DNA of 64,000 bases from positions 124,001-188,000 of the forward strand of contig JAWPHD010000239.1 in assembly GCA_037043455.1 (NCBI GenBank). Direction: 5' to 3'. The translations under genes and the position numbers were made by a program. Of this stretch, positions 35,308 to 46,400 are shown in pieces. The notes beneath the pieces are model-generated. The model had not been told where the DNA came from, made no database searches, and was given only the letters and a program-made list of their open reading frames with translations. Origin of the DNA: Cyrtodaria siliqua. Taxonomy: Eukaryota > Mollusca > Bivalvia > Adapedonta > Hiatellidae. Positions within the stretch are counted from its first letter, which is position 1, and every line of letters starts with the position of its first letter.

Positions 35308-38100
35308 ACTGTCAGGCTGCTCATCAGTCATTTCCCCAAACAACCCTTTGTATCATAAATGGAATGGTCCAAATTCAAAGAAAGGACAGTCCATTGTGCA
35401 TTCATTGCAGGATAAGGGTTAAATACAATGTTCATTATAGAATTTTGGATTAAATAATTATGATAAATTGGTAATGATGTTCAACAGCCTTGTATACAAA
35501 TATAGATATAACAATCGAACAGGAGAAGCAGCATTCAAGGACGACAGTCAACCACAAGAACACACAGAAACAAAGAACATATTTAAAGATGAATAAAAGG
35601 CCAAATAAGACATCACAAACACAAAATGGTTGACAATAGGGCTACCGCATCGGAACGGTCAGTGGCAAAAAAGGCCGCTTGGGGGTTTAAACCAGGTTCT
35701 AGGGTGCAACAAACTTCACACTTACCCTACTGTCACCCCAATAAAACGGGACAGTGTAATATACATACACAAGAGGACGGAGGACATTATATATTTATTT
35801 TACCACCCAGAATAATGACAGCAATAACTGAATAAATTATATCAGGTTATTTTTTCATTAATACAGGACTGCTGTATCAACCTAGTTACCGTAGCTGTAA
35901 CCATCCATTCACAAATTAGAGTTCCTTCAGGAGTATTTAAATGTTTCAATGACAATAATGATTAATTGACAATAAAGAAAATCATATATTTAAAGTTTTA
36001 GCTAATAAAACACTTAATATTTAATATTATGTTGACAAACATTACACAACAACAAAATATAGGATCGATTCAAGTTTTTTAATATACATGTATTTATTTA
36101 AATCGGAAATAACTTGTCTATTTAAAGGGACACTGTCGGTAACCTTGAGCTTATAAAACACAAAATAATTACATAGACGACATTACGCATCTATAATTCT
36201 GAATATTCAATAAAAATAAGATGGATTTCAAGTCTATCCTGTGCCACTGAGTTTCATTTGTGTGTTCTTGGGCATAGGAATCTATTCGATAGTAAGAGTA
36301 AGGCAGTTTCCCGGATGCCTGTGTATCCTTCCCCTCTCTCGGGGGAGGCTCTGATTAACCTATAATATGCTGATGAGCCGTTAAACAAAATTCGTTATAA
36401 AACATTGAAATGTTTTCATGTATACATTTCACAGAATAAAACTTTAGTCAGTCTCATTACTGAATATTATCTTAATAAAAATAAGACGATTTCAATAATA
36501 GTACAATTTTCATTGATTAAGATGTATTTATATAAATCAAAAAGAGTTTTGTCTGTGCATGCATCTGATGCATTATCTCGTTCAGATGTGACAGATAATA
36601 AACATATATAACTAGATATGGGAGAGTTTCAATACCACCAGCCAGATTAAAATTGGAAGTAATTAGTGTGTAATTGGTTCTTTCTGAAACTGCTGCCGTG
36701 AACTTTAAATAAGATTGTTACAGCATGTAGGTTACATGTGAACCAGAAAACCTAAATAAACAGTACGCATAAAATGTTTTTGCATAAAAACGTTCCACAA
36801 CATGTCCCTACTTAGAATCCAACTGATGCCACCCTTGCATCCTTGAGGTATGAAAGCACTAATTATTTTCCCCTAGACACCAATGTTAAAGTGTCACATA
36901 TTAATGATTTGCTGCAAATTCAACTCAAGTATGGTTAATGCAGCAGTGTAATGTTCATATAGAAGGATAAAAATATCGGACAGGGAAAGCAGCATTCAAC
37001 GACGACAGTCAACCACAAAACACAAAAACAAACACGCAAACAGACAAACGAAAAGGCAAAAGTAATAAAAAATGCAAACGACATCACAAACACAAAAGGA
37101 AACTATTTTTCCACTTGAAAAATCACCAGAAAACGTGGGGTCACAAGACATGTAAGAAAGTTCTTGTTTGTTTACTAAACAGGTCAAGGGTACAGCTGTT
37201 TTTATTGATTGCCTGTTTTCATTGCTCACAAAGTGTAAGCATAGAGACGAAATTTCGAAAATATTCATCAGTGATCCAGTAAAATCTATTAATACGCTTC
37301 TTATACATATAACCACAAAATCGAATAGAAATGGGCAGTTTTCCCCTACTTATAATGCCCGACTACACCTCGGAGATTTACATGTTATTGGTGGTGGTAA
37401 ACCTTGAGCATTTTGAGATATTCAAGATGGCCGACAAAATGGCCACCAAAAAGGGAAAATCGACGCATCTCCTGAACTACATCATATTAGAACAATATTA
37501 TGCGGGTATTTATTGTGTTTGTTGTTAGAGATAATCTATTAAACTTAATATTTAAGGATGAAAATCACATGAAAAATCTAAGATGGCCGACACAAAGGTA
37601 AAATCGACATATCTCATGAACTACATCATATTATAACAATATTATGCGGGTATTTTTTGTTAGATAATCTGTTAAACATTAAACTTATTATTTAAAGATG
37701 AAAATCACATGAAAAATCCATGATGGCCGACAAATTGGCCGTCTTAAATGCAAAATTGATATATCTCATGACTACATGAGATTAGAACAGGATTCTGAAA
37801 ATACTTATTGTGTTTACTGTTTGAGATAACTTGCTCAACCTTTAAAAGGATAATTTGAAGAAGAAAACACATGTTAACTGTTAATCTACTTCTTTAATTA
37901 CAATACAATCTGATTTATACTTTCATAATAATACACTGTATTACATGTACTGCAAAACATGTTTTAAACTTAACGTAAACAATGAAATTATATTACAACA
38001 ATGTTCCATGTTGATAATACTGCATACTGTGTAAATTATGCTACTGTTTTAATATTGCAGAATACTGAAATATGTATGCAAAGTATTTTCATTATTTTGT
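35308..38100. other. Intergenic sequence within palindrome 2 loop
   Basis: No gene recognised. It holds a repeated block CAACGACGACAGTCAACCAC-like at about 35,517-35,575 and 36,973-37,035, a TTAAAGGGACACTGTCGG motif at 36,124, and about three diverged units of 140-160 bp at 37,400-37,800 that share AAGATGGCCGAC and ATATTATGCGGGTATT. Confidence 0.5.
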
Positions 38101-38102
38101 AT

Positions 38103-41100
38103 TTAAACTTCATCATTACTGTCACATTCTGGTTCACTTTCACCACTATGATCACCAGCCTCTTTAGTGAACCTGTTCTCACAGTTGCACGTTTGGTGAC
38201 AGTTGCAGAATATGGTGCATGCTAGATGTGCACCATAGCAACCACATCTTGCCATTCCACATGGTTGGTGAGATGAACAACCACATGTGACCAATTTTAG
38301 CACACATGCTGGAGCGAGCGGTTTGTCATCGGAGATTGTGATGGGTGAGAGCACTTTGGACTTTACGTCTTTGCTCCAACCAAAGTCAGTGACATCCAGG
38401 TTTGGAGGATCCTGTTCTAATGCATTTTTCCAAATACAGGTTTTAAGATGAGCCCTTATTACATTTTCTAGGAATGACTCGGTTGTTGGCGGCAATGACT
38501 GGAGTTTTGGCATCTTCCTGATGTTCTTTTTTCCCATTTTTGACAACCAGACCTCATACCTTACACTGGACATGCTATTGTTTGGTTTTCCGTAACATGC
38601 GGCGATGAATGATGATGCTTCAACATTAACATCATCCATATCTGCATCGATGTTTCCAAGAAAGTCAAGGCGCAATCCCTTCTCCAACTTCTTGACCACT
38701 TTTACTTTTCCAATCCCACTTAGTCTGGCGACTGTGTCGCAGCCTGACAGTGCATGCGCTCCCAACAAACTCGGAATTATTGCCATGTTTTTCTGTGTTG
38801 TAGCACCGATGTCCACCAGAGTTCTGTCTGCACTTGTGCTTTCCATCAACACTGTACACGATAGGTCCTTTAGCACATAAACATGCATAAGTAACACACA
38901 TACATCAGTGTCGTCACAAATGACCTTTATGCACTTGGCGCCCTCGGTGTTAGCATTAACGACTTGTTGGGGGATTATTACATCGGCTTCCTTGTGGCTG
39001 GTTTGCAAATCCACTCGGTCAACTACTACGCTGTGATGTATCTCAACGGGGATCTCTGATGAGCCTGTGATCACCAACTTGTTCTTCACTCCTTGTAGAC
39101 CTATGGTTATACATTTGAGATCTTCACAGAGGATGTTGATTAACTGGATCTTATTTTCCACGTTGGTGAGTATAATTTGCTGAGCTGGGAGTGGTGTAGT
39201 GGTGGTCAATTTATAAGCAATTGATTGTGACTACTGGCACGCCCGATTCTTGTAACGCTCTTGATGCTGTATGGATGGTATCGATCAAATATCAGGTATA
39301 CATCGCTGGAATTCATGTGTAATGATACATATCGCCAGAAGCTATTGACGAAATCTTGGACTACCATTTGACGGCCAATGGATACACCAAAGAACTGCGC
39401 AACCATCAATCACAATGGTGTCTGGCTTCAATGATGTTCTAGCTGACAGGGTGACTTGTAGCTTCCTCTTCAATGTTGATTTGGAGTTGGCTATCCTCAT
39501 GTTACCATTGCCATCGAACATTGAAGTAGGCACTGGTGCAAGGTCATGGTTGAGTATATCTTTCAAGTCAATTGATCTTGATGACAGTAAACCCATAACT
39601 CGTCCATAGATCAATTCTGTGTCATAGATAGTATCTGCACCACATTTCACACCCTTTTTGTTGACAGCCATAGTCACGACCTTGTTGGACAATGTGTTAT
39701 TGAAACCCTCCGGCCATGTATTTTCATAATCAACCATTTGTCGCATTCCAAGATTGACAGCATCATCAGCATTCACAGCATCCAAACTGATTCTTCCAGA
39801 CACGATGTTTAAAATACCAGTGCTATGTTCCTCAGGATCCACTGGATCTATACATGTATCCAACTTCTGACGGATGTTCTTCCTGTCAACACTATCAGAT
39901 TTGATGCGAGCGGATGATTCTTCTTTATGTGTACTGACATGAGCGGTTTCTTCATCAGCATCTCTCATCCGTTTGATGTCTTGGAGAAGGCGGCTGCAGA
40001 TGTGCAGACTAAGCGCCCAACGCTTTAAAGCAGACTCCTTCAGTGTGATGCCAGTAATACCCCCAGGGCCATGACCGTACCGCATAAATGTGGTCTCGAT
40101 AAACATATCGGACCAGAGGCCATTCCACAATCCGGCATGATGGCGCATCACATGTTCACCTGCAAGAAACCTGGCCTGAACATCTCCAGGAAGACTTTCC
40201 ATTGACCGCAAGTAATACAAGCCATATCTAGCATAATTTATATGACCAGCAGCGAAGAAATATGGCATCATAGCGGCAACAGCGGAGAGGTGCAGGCCCC
40301 ATTCCGCCTCTCGTTCAGCTCAGACAAAGAGCATCATGATGAATACCGGCTTTATCAGGCAGTCAAGCCAAAGTCGAGTCGTTCTGCTGTGCTTGGCCTT
40401 ATCTTCTAAGCATTTTATCAGCTCATCGTAGTTGTTTGCATCCGGAGCTACATTTCTCAGCACTTCTTCAGCTACCATTCTGAGAGCCCTTACGTTTTGT
40501 GGGAAGTTCTTCTCCGTCAACATTCGCGCCACACCACCAAATGCTGCCTTCAATATATCTTCAAGGCCACTGTTTGCCATCAGGACTCCCACACAACCAA
40601 CAAAACTCATCAAAGTATGCATTCCTCCAAGTCTCGGGTAAAAGTTTGGGAAAACCTGAGGCTGTACCCACATGACATTAACCATTATGCGATAAGGCTG
40701 TTAGTTGGCGGTAAATACAGTGAATCCTTGTCCACATTTCAGTGTTAGTCACTGAGCTTCGCACATGGCCGTCATCATGGTATTGGGATCGGAAGGCACC
40801 ATATCAATCAGAGGTGTGTACATGACTGATGACCCTGGTGTCAAAGCTTGGCCTTGCGTCCTTACAATCGCAGTATTGTATCCTCCAAATTCTGGCTTGT
40901 TGTTAACTGTTGTTATGTCTCTCATAAATTGAAGATCTAAATATCTCGCTCTTGTATTCAGTATTACCCGTTCTGCTAACATTCGTAATGGCAAGACACA
41001 GCGTTGTGGGTAGTGATCTGGCATATCAGGTTTCTTTGGTCCTTGGTAGTGTTGGACTTGTACATAGGACGCGACTGGAATTTTCATAGCATCCCTGGAT

Positions 41101-41600
41101 ATCCTATCTATTGTCCCATGACATTCTGGTGTGTTGTCCAATGTCTTCTTGTTCTGCGTTAGTAGCAACGCCAGAGCATGGGTTGATTTCAGACCATTTT
41201 GAGATGAGACATTGGCGGTATTATCTGCCTCATTTACAGTAGATACAGCAGCAGACGTCTTGAACCGAAGCATTTCATCATAGGAGCAGGTGACACCAAA
41301 GTCATATAAGCTAGTTGTTAATTTTCGCCTGTTTTCTGGTTTCAATACCAAGCGCAATTTGTAGAGATGTCGGCTTATTGTTTATGATGCCTGTTACCAT
41401 ATTACAAATCATCAATGCAGGTAGAGTGTCATATAGTTTGTCAGACATGCAAGACAATAATCTTGAACCAGTTCGAAAAATGGGTAACAAAGTATGGGCA
41501 AGTAAAGAGTGCAGAAGGCCATCAGTTGCCAAACGAACCATGAGCGCAAAGAAAGTTTTGTATGCAATCTTTTTCACATGTGACGGTTTTGCGATTCAAA
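38103..41600 (-). pseudogene. Decayed transposon-like gene: FEN1/XPG-like nuclease motifs plus CXC-like tail
   Basis: One long minus-strand coding relic. The family-like signatures in order are: LATDGLLHSLL (about 41.54 kb), VTCSYDEMLRFK (about 41.28 kb), VMWVQPQVFPNFYPRLGGMH (about 40.65 kb), FFAAGHINYARYGLYYL (about 40.25 kb). Then come acidic motifs in the order seen in FEN1/XPG nucleases: VIDGCAVLW (about 39.4 kb), VYLIFDRYHPYSIKS, HKEADVI, CDDTDVCVLL, and ALSGCDTVARLSGIGK (about 38.74 kb). The tail, VTCGCSSHQPCGMARCGCYG and onward, is Cys-rich like tesmin/TSO1 CXC domains. Breaks: TGA at 40,749, TAA at 40,701 and TGA at 40,320, each in frame with matching sequence on both sides; frameshifts near 41,340, 39,375 and 39,225. 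The N-terminus beyond 41.6 kb is missing and no inverted ends were found. I know similar proteins as multi-copy uncharacterised genes in invertebrates and fish; the nuclease assignment is my inference from motif order. Confidence 0.7.
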
Positions 41601-41669
41601 TTCCGGTGAGAAAGTGAAAAAGCGTGCCTGGAAGGTATTACCGTGATGTTGTATAGGAACAAAACTGAA

Positions 41670-42000
41670 TAAATATTATTTAAAAAGGCGCCCAATCACA
41701 GGATTTAGAAATGTCCTTCTTCTGCACGACAATGCCCCAGCCCATACCTCACACATTGCAACACATAAAGTCAGTAAAGGTTACTGTCCAACCCCATCCC
41801 CCGTACTCGCCAGATCTCACACCATGCGACTTCTTTTTATTTCCAAATTTTCTTTCTGGTCGTAAATATAACTCGAGGCAGGCTCTTGGTTCAGCCGTTT
41901 TCCAGTGCCTCACAGTATACCAAAATCAGTCTACCGTGACGCTTTCTGGAAATGGATTCATCAATTGAAACCGTGTGTTTCTAGGAAGGGGAAGTACTTT
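41670..42000 (+). pseudogene. Mariner-type transposase C-terminal fragment
   Basis: HDNAPAHTS at 41,725-41,751 and, after a +1 shift in frame, PPYSPDLTPCDFFLFPNF from about 41,798 are hallmark motifs around the second and third catalytic Asp of mariner (DDD) transposases. The end of the frame (CVSRKGKYFIG) also fits. The N-terminal two thirds and the terminal repeats are absent. It lies between the FEN-like pseudogene and the inner edge of the palindrome 2 right arm. Confidence 0.85.
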
Positions 42001-42061
42001 ATAGGAATGAAGCAAGTATTAACCAAATAAGCATTACTTTTCGAACAGTTCCAGTTGAATT

Positions 42062-42870
42062 TTAGCTCTGGTGGCCATCTTGGATTTCACAAGAATGCTA
42101 GGATCAACTAGACCTTACAAGCAACCTTTCAAGTTTCATGAAAACCATCCAATAGTTTCAGAGGCATAGTCACACACAAAGTTTAAGGACTTTGCTCTTT
42201 GCATAGTTTGGTGCCATATATTACTGCCTATTTACATATACAGAATGGAACCATGAAGCTTCCCATAGTTTGGTGCCGTATCTTACACTGCGTATTTTCA
42301 AATACAGAATGGAACCAGGACAGCTTCACAGTTTGTTGCTAAATCTTACTGCGTATTTTCGTATACAGAATGGAACCATGACAGCTTCCCATAGTTTGGT
42401 GCCATATCTTACACTGCGTATTTGCAAATACAGAATGGAACCAAAGACAGCTTCACATAGTTTGTTGCTATATCTTACTGCATATTTTCGTATACAGAAT
42501 GGAACCGTGACAGCTTCGCACAGTTTGGTGCCATTTGTTACTGCGTATTTGCAAATACAGATTGGAACCATGACAGCTTCGCAGTTTGGTGCCATTTCTT
42601 ACTGCGTATTTGCAAACACAGAATGGAACCTTGACAGCTTCGCAGTTTGGTGCCATTTCTTACTGCATATTTGCAAATACAGAATGTAACCATGACAGCT
42701 TCGCACAGTTTGGTGCAATATCTTACTGCTTATTTGCAAACACAGAATGGAACCATGACAGCTTCCCATAGTTTGGTGCCATATCTTACTGTCTATTTGA
42801 AAACACAGAATGGAAACGACATCTCCGCACAGTTTGGTGCCATATCTTACTGCCTATTTGCAAATACAGT
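42062..42870 (+). repeat. 63-bp minisatellite and F1 fragment (palindrome 2, right arm)
   Basis: 42,062-42,190 is the inverse of the F1 fragment at 33.2-33.33 kb; 42,200-42,870 is the inverse of the 63-bp array (CAAATACAGAATGGAACCAT plus GACAGCTTCGCACAGTTTGG ...). It lies just downstream of the RTEL1 3' UTR. Confidence 0.9.
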
Positions 42871-43131
42871 TTTCACTGACTTTCGACTTGCTACTGTTCA
42901 TGGAATTTTACAAGAAAACAACAACACATATTTAGCAAGTAAAAAAACATTTATTTAGATCTATTTCCAACTGTCTGCCTATTAAGTATACTGAACATAT
43001 TTTTAACAAATTATTCACATGTACAGTTAACAGATATAAAAGTGCATAGATAATTTGTATTCATCATTCAACAACAAATAAAGGCGGGAATTGATCACAT
43101 TATATAAGGAATGTTTATCTGAAAGACTTTC

Positions 43132-43137
43132 TTTATT
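43132..43137 (-). terminator. Polyadenylation signal AATAAA of RTEL1
   Basis: AATAAA on the minus strand about 70 bases after the RTEL1 stop codon. A second AATAAA lies at 42,950-42,955. Either could serve; the choice cannot be made from sequence. The first is mutated in the inverted duplicate. Confidence 0.5.
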
Positions 43138-43204
43138 GCATCTAATCACCTTCATCTCCCTCTGCATCTCTATCAAAAACATCAGGATAAATTTTCAAAC
43201 ACCA

Positions 43205-43401
43205 TCAGGTCTTTTCATTAAAATCTTCTCCTTTCGGAAACACGAGTCGTGTGAGATGACGACGGCGGACCCGCTGGTCACAGGCTGGGCACATCTTGTT
43301 GCTGTCAAATACTAGCCTCCAACAGTTCATACAGCACACATGAGAACACTGGGCCTGGAATGGATACTTGGCGTCGTTCTTACACGAAACACACACGTAA
43401 C
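43205..43401 (-). CDS. RTEL1: RTEL1 last coding exon, RING finger
   Basis: The acceptor TTCTTCCTGCAG precedes phase-1 coding that reads GYVCVSCKNDAKYPFQAQC, then SHVCCMNCW, then NKMCPACDQ, and ends EDFNEKT before TGA. Zinc ligands fit C-x2-C ... C-x-H-x2-C-x2-C ... C-x2-C (C3HC4 type). In vertebrate RTEL1 the C-terminal RING binds TRF2, so a role in telomere recruitment is plausible here but inferred. The exon is duplicated in inverted orientation at 31,964-32,139. Confidence 0.85.
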
Positions 43402-46400
43402 CTGCAGGAAGAAGAAAATAAGTTTATAGTACTTACTTACTGAACACGTAGATAAGTTTGACAAAACAAACAAAACCTCTGTACAAATAGAAACAAGAGG
43501 TCAATGACTTTGAAGCTCTACTGATAGGTTTTTGATAGCTAGATCAGCATTCCTGTGAAGTTTCATGAAAATCCGTCAAGTAGTTTCAGAGGAGTAGTCG
43601 CTACAAATTTTCATTATATAACTCTATGTAAACAAAGATGGCCGCTGGCGGCCATGTTTAACGTCAAATCAAAATAATTTTTGACAAGGATCAACATCAT
43701 GTCATACTGATCATTTTAGAAAAAGTCCCATATCAATATCACTTGTAGTCGCTACAAACTTGAATTTCCGGCCGACCTGAAATTTTGCTAGGATCAATTA
43801 GACATCAAGAGAAACATTCCTGCCAAGTTTCATGAAAATCCGTCGAGTTGTTACAGAGGAGTAGTCGCTACAAGTTTTTACTAGATAACTTTATGTAAAC
43901 AAAGATGGCCGCTGACAGCCATGTTTAACATCGAATCAAAACGATTTTCATCAAGGACCAACACCATGTCATGCTGATCATTTTAGAAAATGTCCCATAT
44001 CAAAATCACTTATAGTTTTCAAGAAGTATTCGCTACAAACTTGTTTTTTGAAAATCGATTTTTAGCTGGGGCGGCCATCTTGAATTTCCGACCAACCTGA
44101 AATGTTGCTAGGATCAATTAGACATCAAGAGAAACATTCCTGCCAAGTTTCATGGAAATCCGTCAAGTGGTTTCAGAGGAGTAGTCGCTACAAGTTTTTA
44201 CTAAATAACTCTATGTAAACAAAGATGGCCGCTGGCAGCCATGTTTAACGTCGAATCAAAACGATTTTCGACAATGATCAACACCATGTCATGCTGATCA
44301 TTTTAGAAAAAGTCCCATATCAATATCACTTAGAGTTTTCAAGAAGTAGTCGCTACAAACTTGTTTTTAAAAAATCTATTTTTAGATTTGGTGGCCATCT
44401 TAGATTTCACATCAACAAGAATTTTTGCTAGGATCAACTAGATTTCATGGGCAACATTTTTGTCAAGTTTCATGAAAATCCATTCAGTAGTTTCAGAGGA
44501 GTAGTCGCTACAAAAAAAAGTTTACGGACGGACGTACAGACAGACAGACGGACGGACGACGGAAACCGCACCACAGCATAAGCTCTGCTGATCTCTGATC
44601 AGTAGAGCTAAAAATAGAAAAGCCTACCAAATAGGAACATTCAACAAAACAACTGTACAACTAGATAAGCTTACATAGAAGGACAAGATATCCAACAAAA
44701 CAGCTGTACAACTAGATAAGCTTACAGAGAAGGACAAAATATCTAACAAAACAACTGTACAACTAGATAAGCTTACAGAGAAGGACAAGATATCCAACAA
44801 AACTGCTGTATAACTAGATAAGCTTACAGAGAAGGACAAGATATCCAACAAAACAGCTGTATAACTAGATAAGCTTACCAAGAACGACCAGATATCCAAC
44901 AAAACAACTGTAGAACTACAGTAGATATGCTTACAGGGAAGGACAAGATATCCAAGAAAACAACTTTATAACTAGATAAGCTTACAGAGAAGGACAAGCC
45001 ATCCAACAAAACAACTGTATAACTAGATAAGCTTACAGAGAAGGACAAGATATCCAACAAAACAGATGAACAACTAGATATGCTCACAGAGAAGGACAAG
45101 ATATCCAACAAATCATGTAGAGTGGCCCCTTTACACTAGAGTACCAAAACCTGTTTTAATAAATGCATTCACATTTGGACAAGACAGTAAATGTTTTGTG
45201 TTTTTTTACCTGATTACCCCTAGGGGGCACAAGCAGACGGAACCAAAATATGAAAACTTATTGTGCATCTACACATCCTTAACTAGGAAATACACCACAC
45301 ATGAACTTGAAATCTCAAGTGTATGGAGGGAGTTAGTATCACAAGAACTTGACGATGATATGCAAAACTGGGCTTGGTACTGATCATCCCTGCAAAGTTT
45401 CGGTGAAATCCGGCCAGGGGTTCAGGAAAACTAGTGCAGAAGAAGTTTGTGTATTTGAACCTTTAAAGGGCCATAACTCTGCCAAAAATCATTCAACCGG
45501 AACAAAGCGATGATATATACAACAAGGCTTGGTTCTGATCATCCCTGCAAAGTTTCATTTAAATCCGGCCAAATGAAGGCCTTTCCATCTTGAGGCAAAA
45601 TACTGCATTTGTTAACTAAATAAAGGGCCAATACTCCAGTGTCACTAAACCGATCTGGTTGTTTTTCAAACTTGTCCAAGCTTTCTTTAATAGTAACAAT
45701 CTGGTAAAGTTTGGTAAAGATCGTACCGTCTTAATGAGGCGAAATATAACGTTTTTAACTAAATCAAGGTCCACAACTCTGCTGTTACTAGTCCGATACG
45801 GCTAGTTTCGAACTTGTCCGAGCTTTCATTGATATTAACAATCTGATAAAAGTTTGGTAAAGATTGGATGAAAAATTAATGCCCTACCGTCTTAACGAGG
45901 CAAAATTTAGTATTTTTAACTAAATCAAGGGCCATAACTCCATCGTTACTGGTCCGAGCTAGCTGGTTTTCAAAGTTGTCCGAGCCTTCATTGTTATTAA
46001 CAATCTGGTAAAGATTGGATGAAAAATGAATGCTCTATCATCTTAATGAAGCAAAATACAGCATTTTTAACTAAATCAAGGGCCATAACTGGGTTGTTAT
46101 TGGTCCGATCTAGCTTGTTTTCAAACTCAATGAGCTTTCAATGATATTAACAATCTGGTAAAGTTTGGTAAAGATACGATGAAAAATGAAGGCCCTATCA
46201 TTTTAACGAGGCAAAATATATCATTTTTAACTAAATCAAGGGCCACAACTCCGCTGTAACTGGTCTAATCTGGCTGGTTTTCAAACTTGTCCGAGTGTTC
46301 ATTGATATTAACAATCTAATAAAGTTTGGTAAAGATCGGATGAAAAATGAAGGCCCTATCGTCTTAGAAGCAAAATATAGCACTTTAAACTAAATTAAGG

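Noticed and set aside
34962..35453. 163-codon plus-strand frame and matching minus-strand frames
   Set aside because: They arise from the 30-bp array; the repeated peptide has no supporting gene structure.
38103..41577. An intact multi-exon host gene in place of a pseudogene
   Set aside because: The breaks are in-frame stops with matching sequence on both sides and small frameshifts, without convincing splice sites at the breaks.
44624..45111. Minus-strand frames of 78-92 codons with hydrophobic repeats (LDILSFSVSLSS)
   Set aside because: They could look like membrane segments but are generated by the 51-bp array; the inverted array at 29.4 kb behaves the same way.
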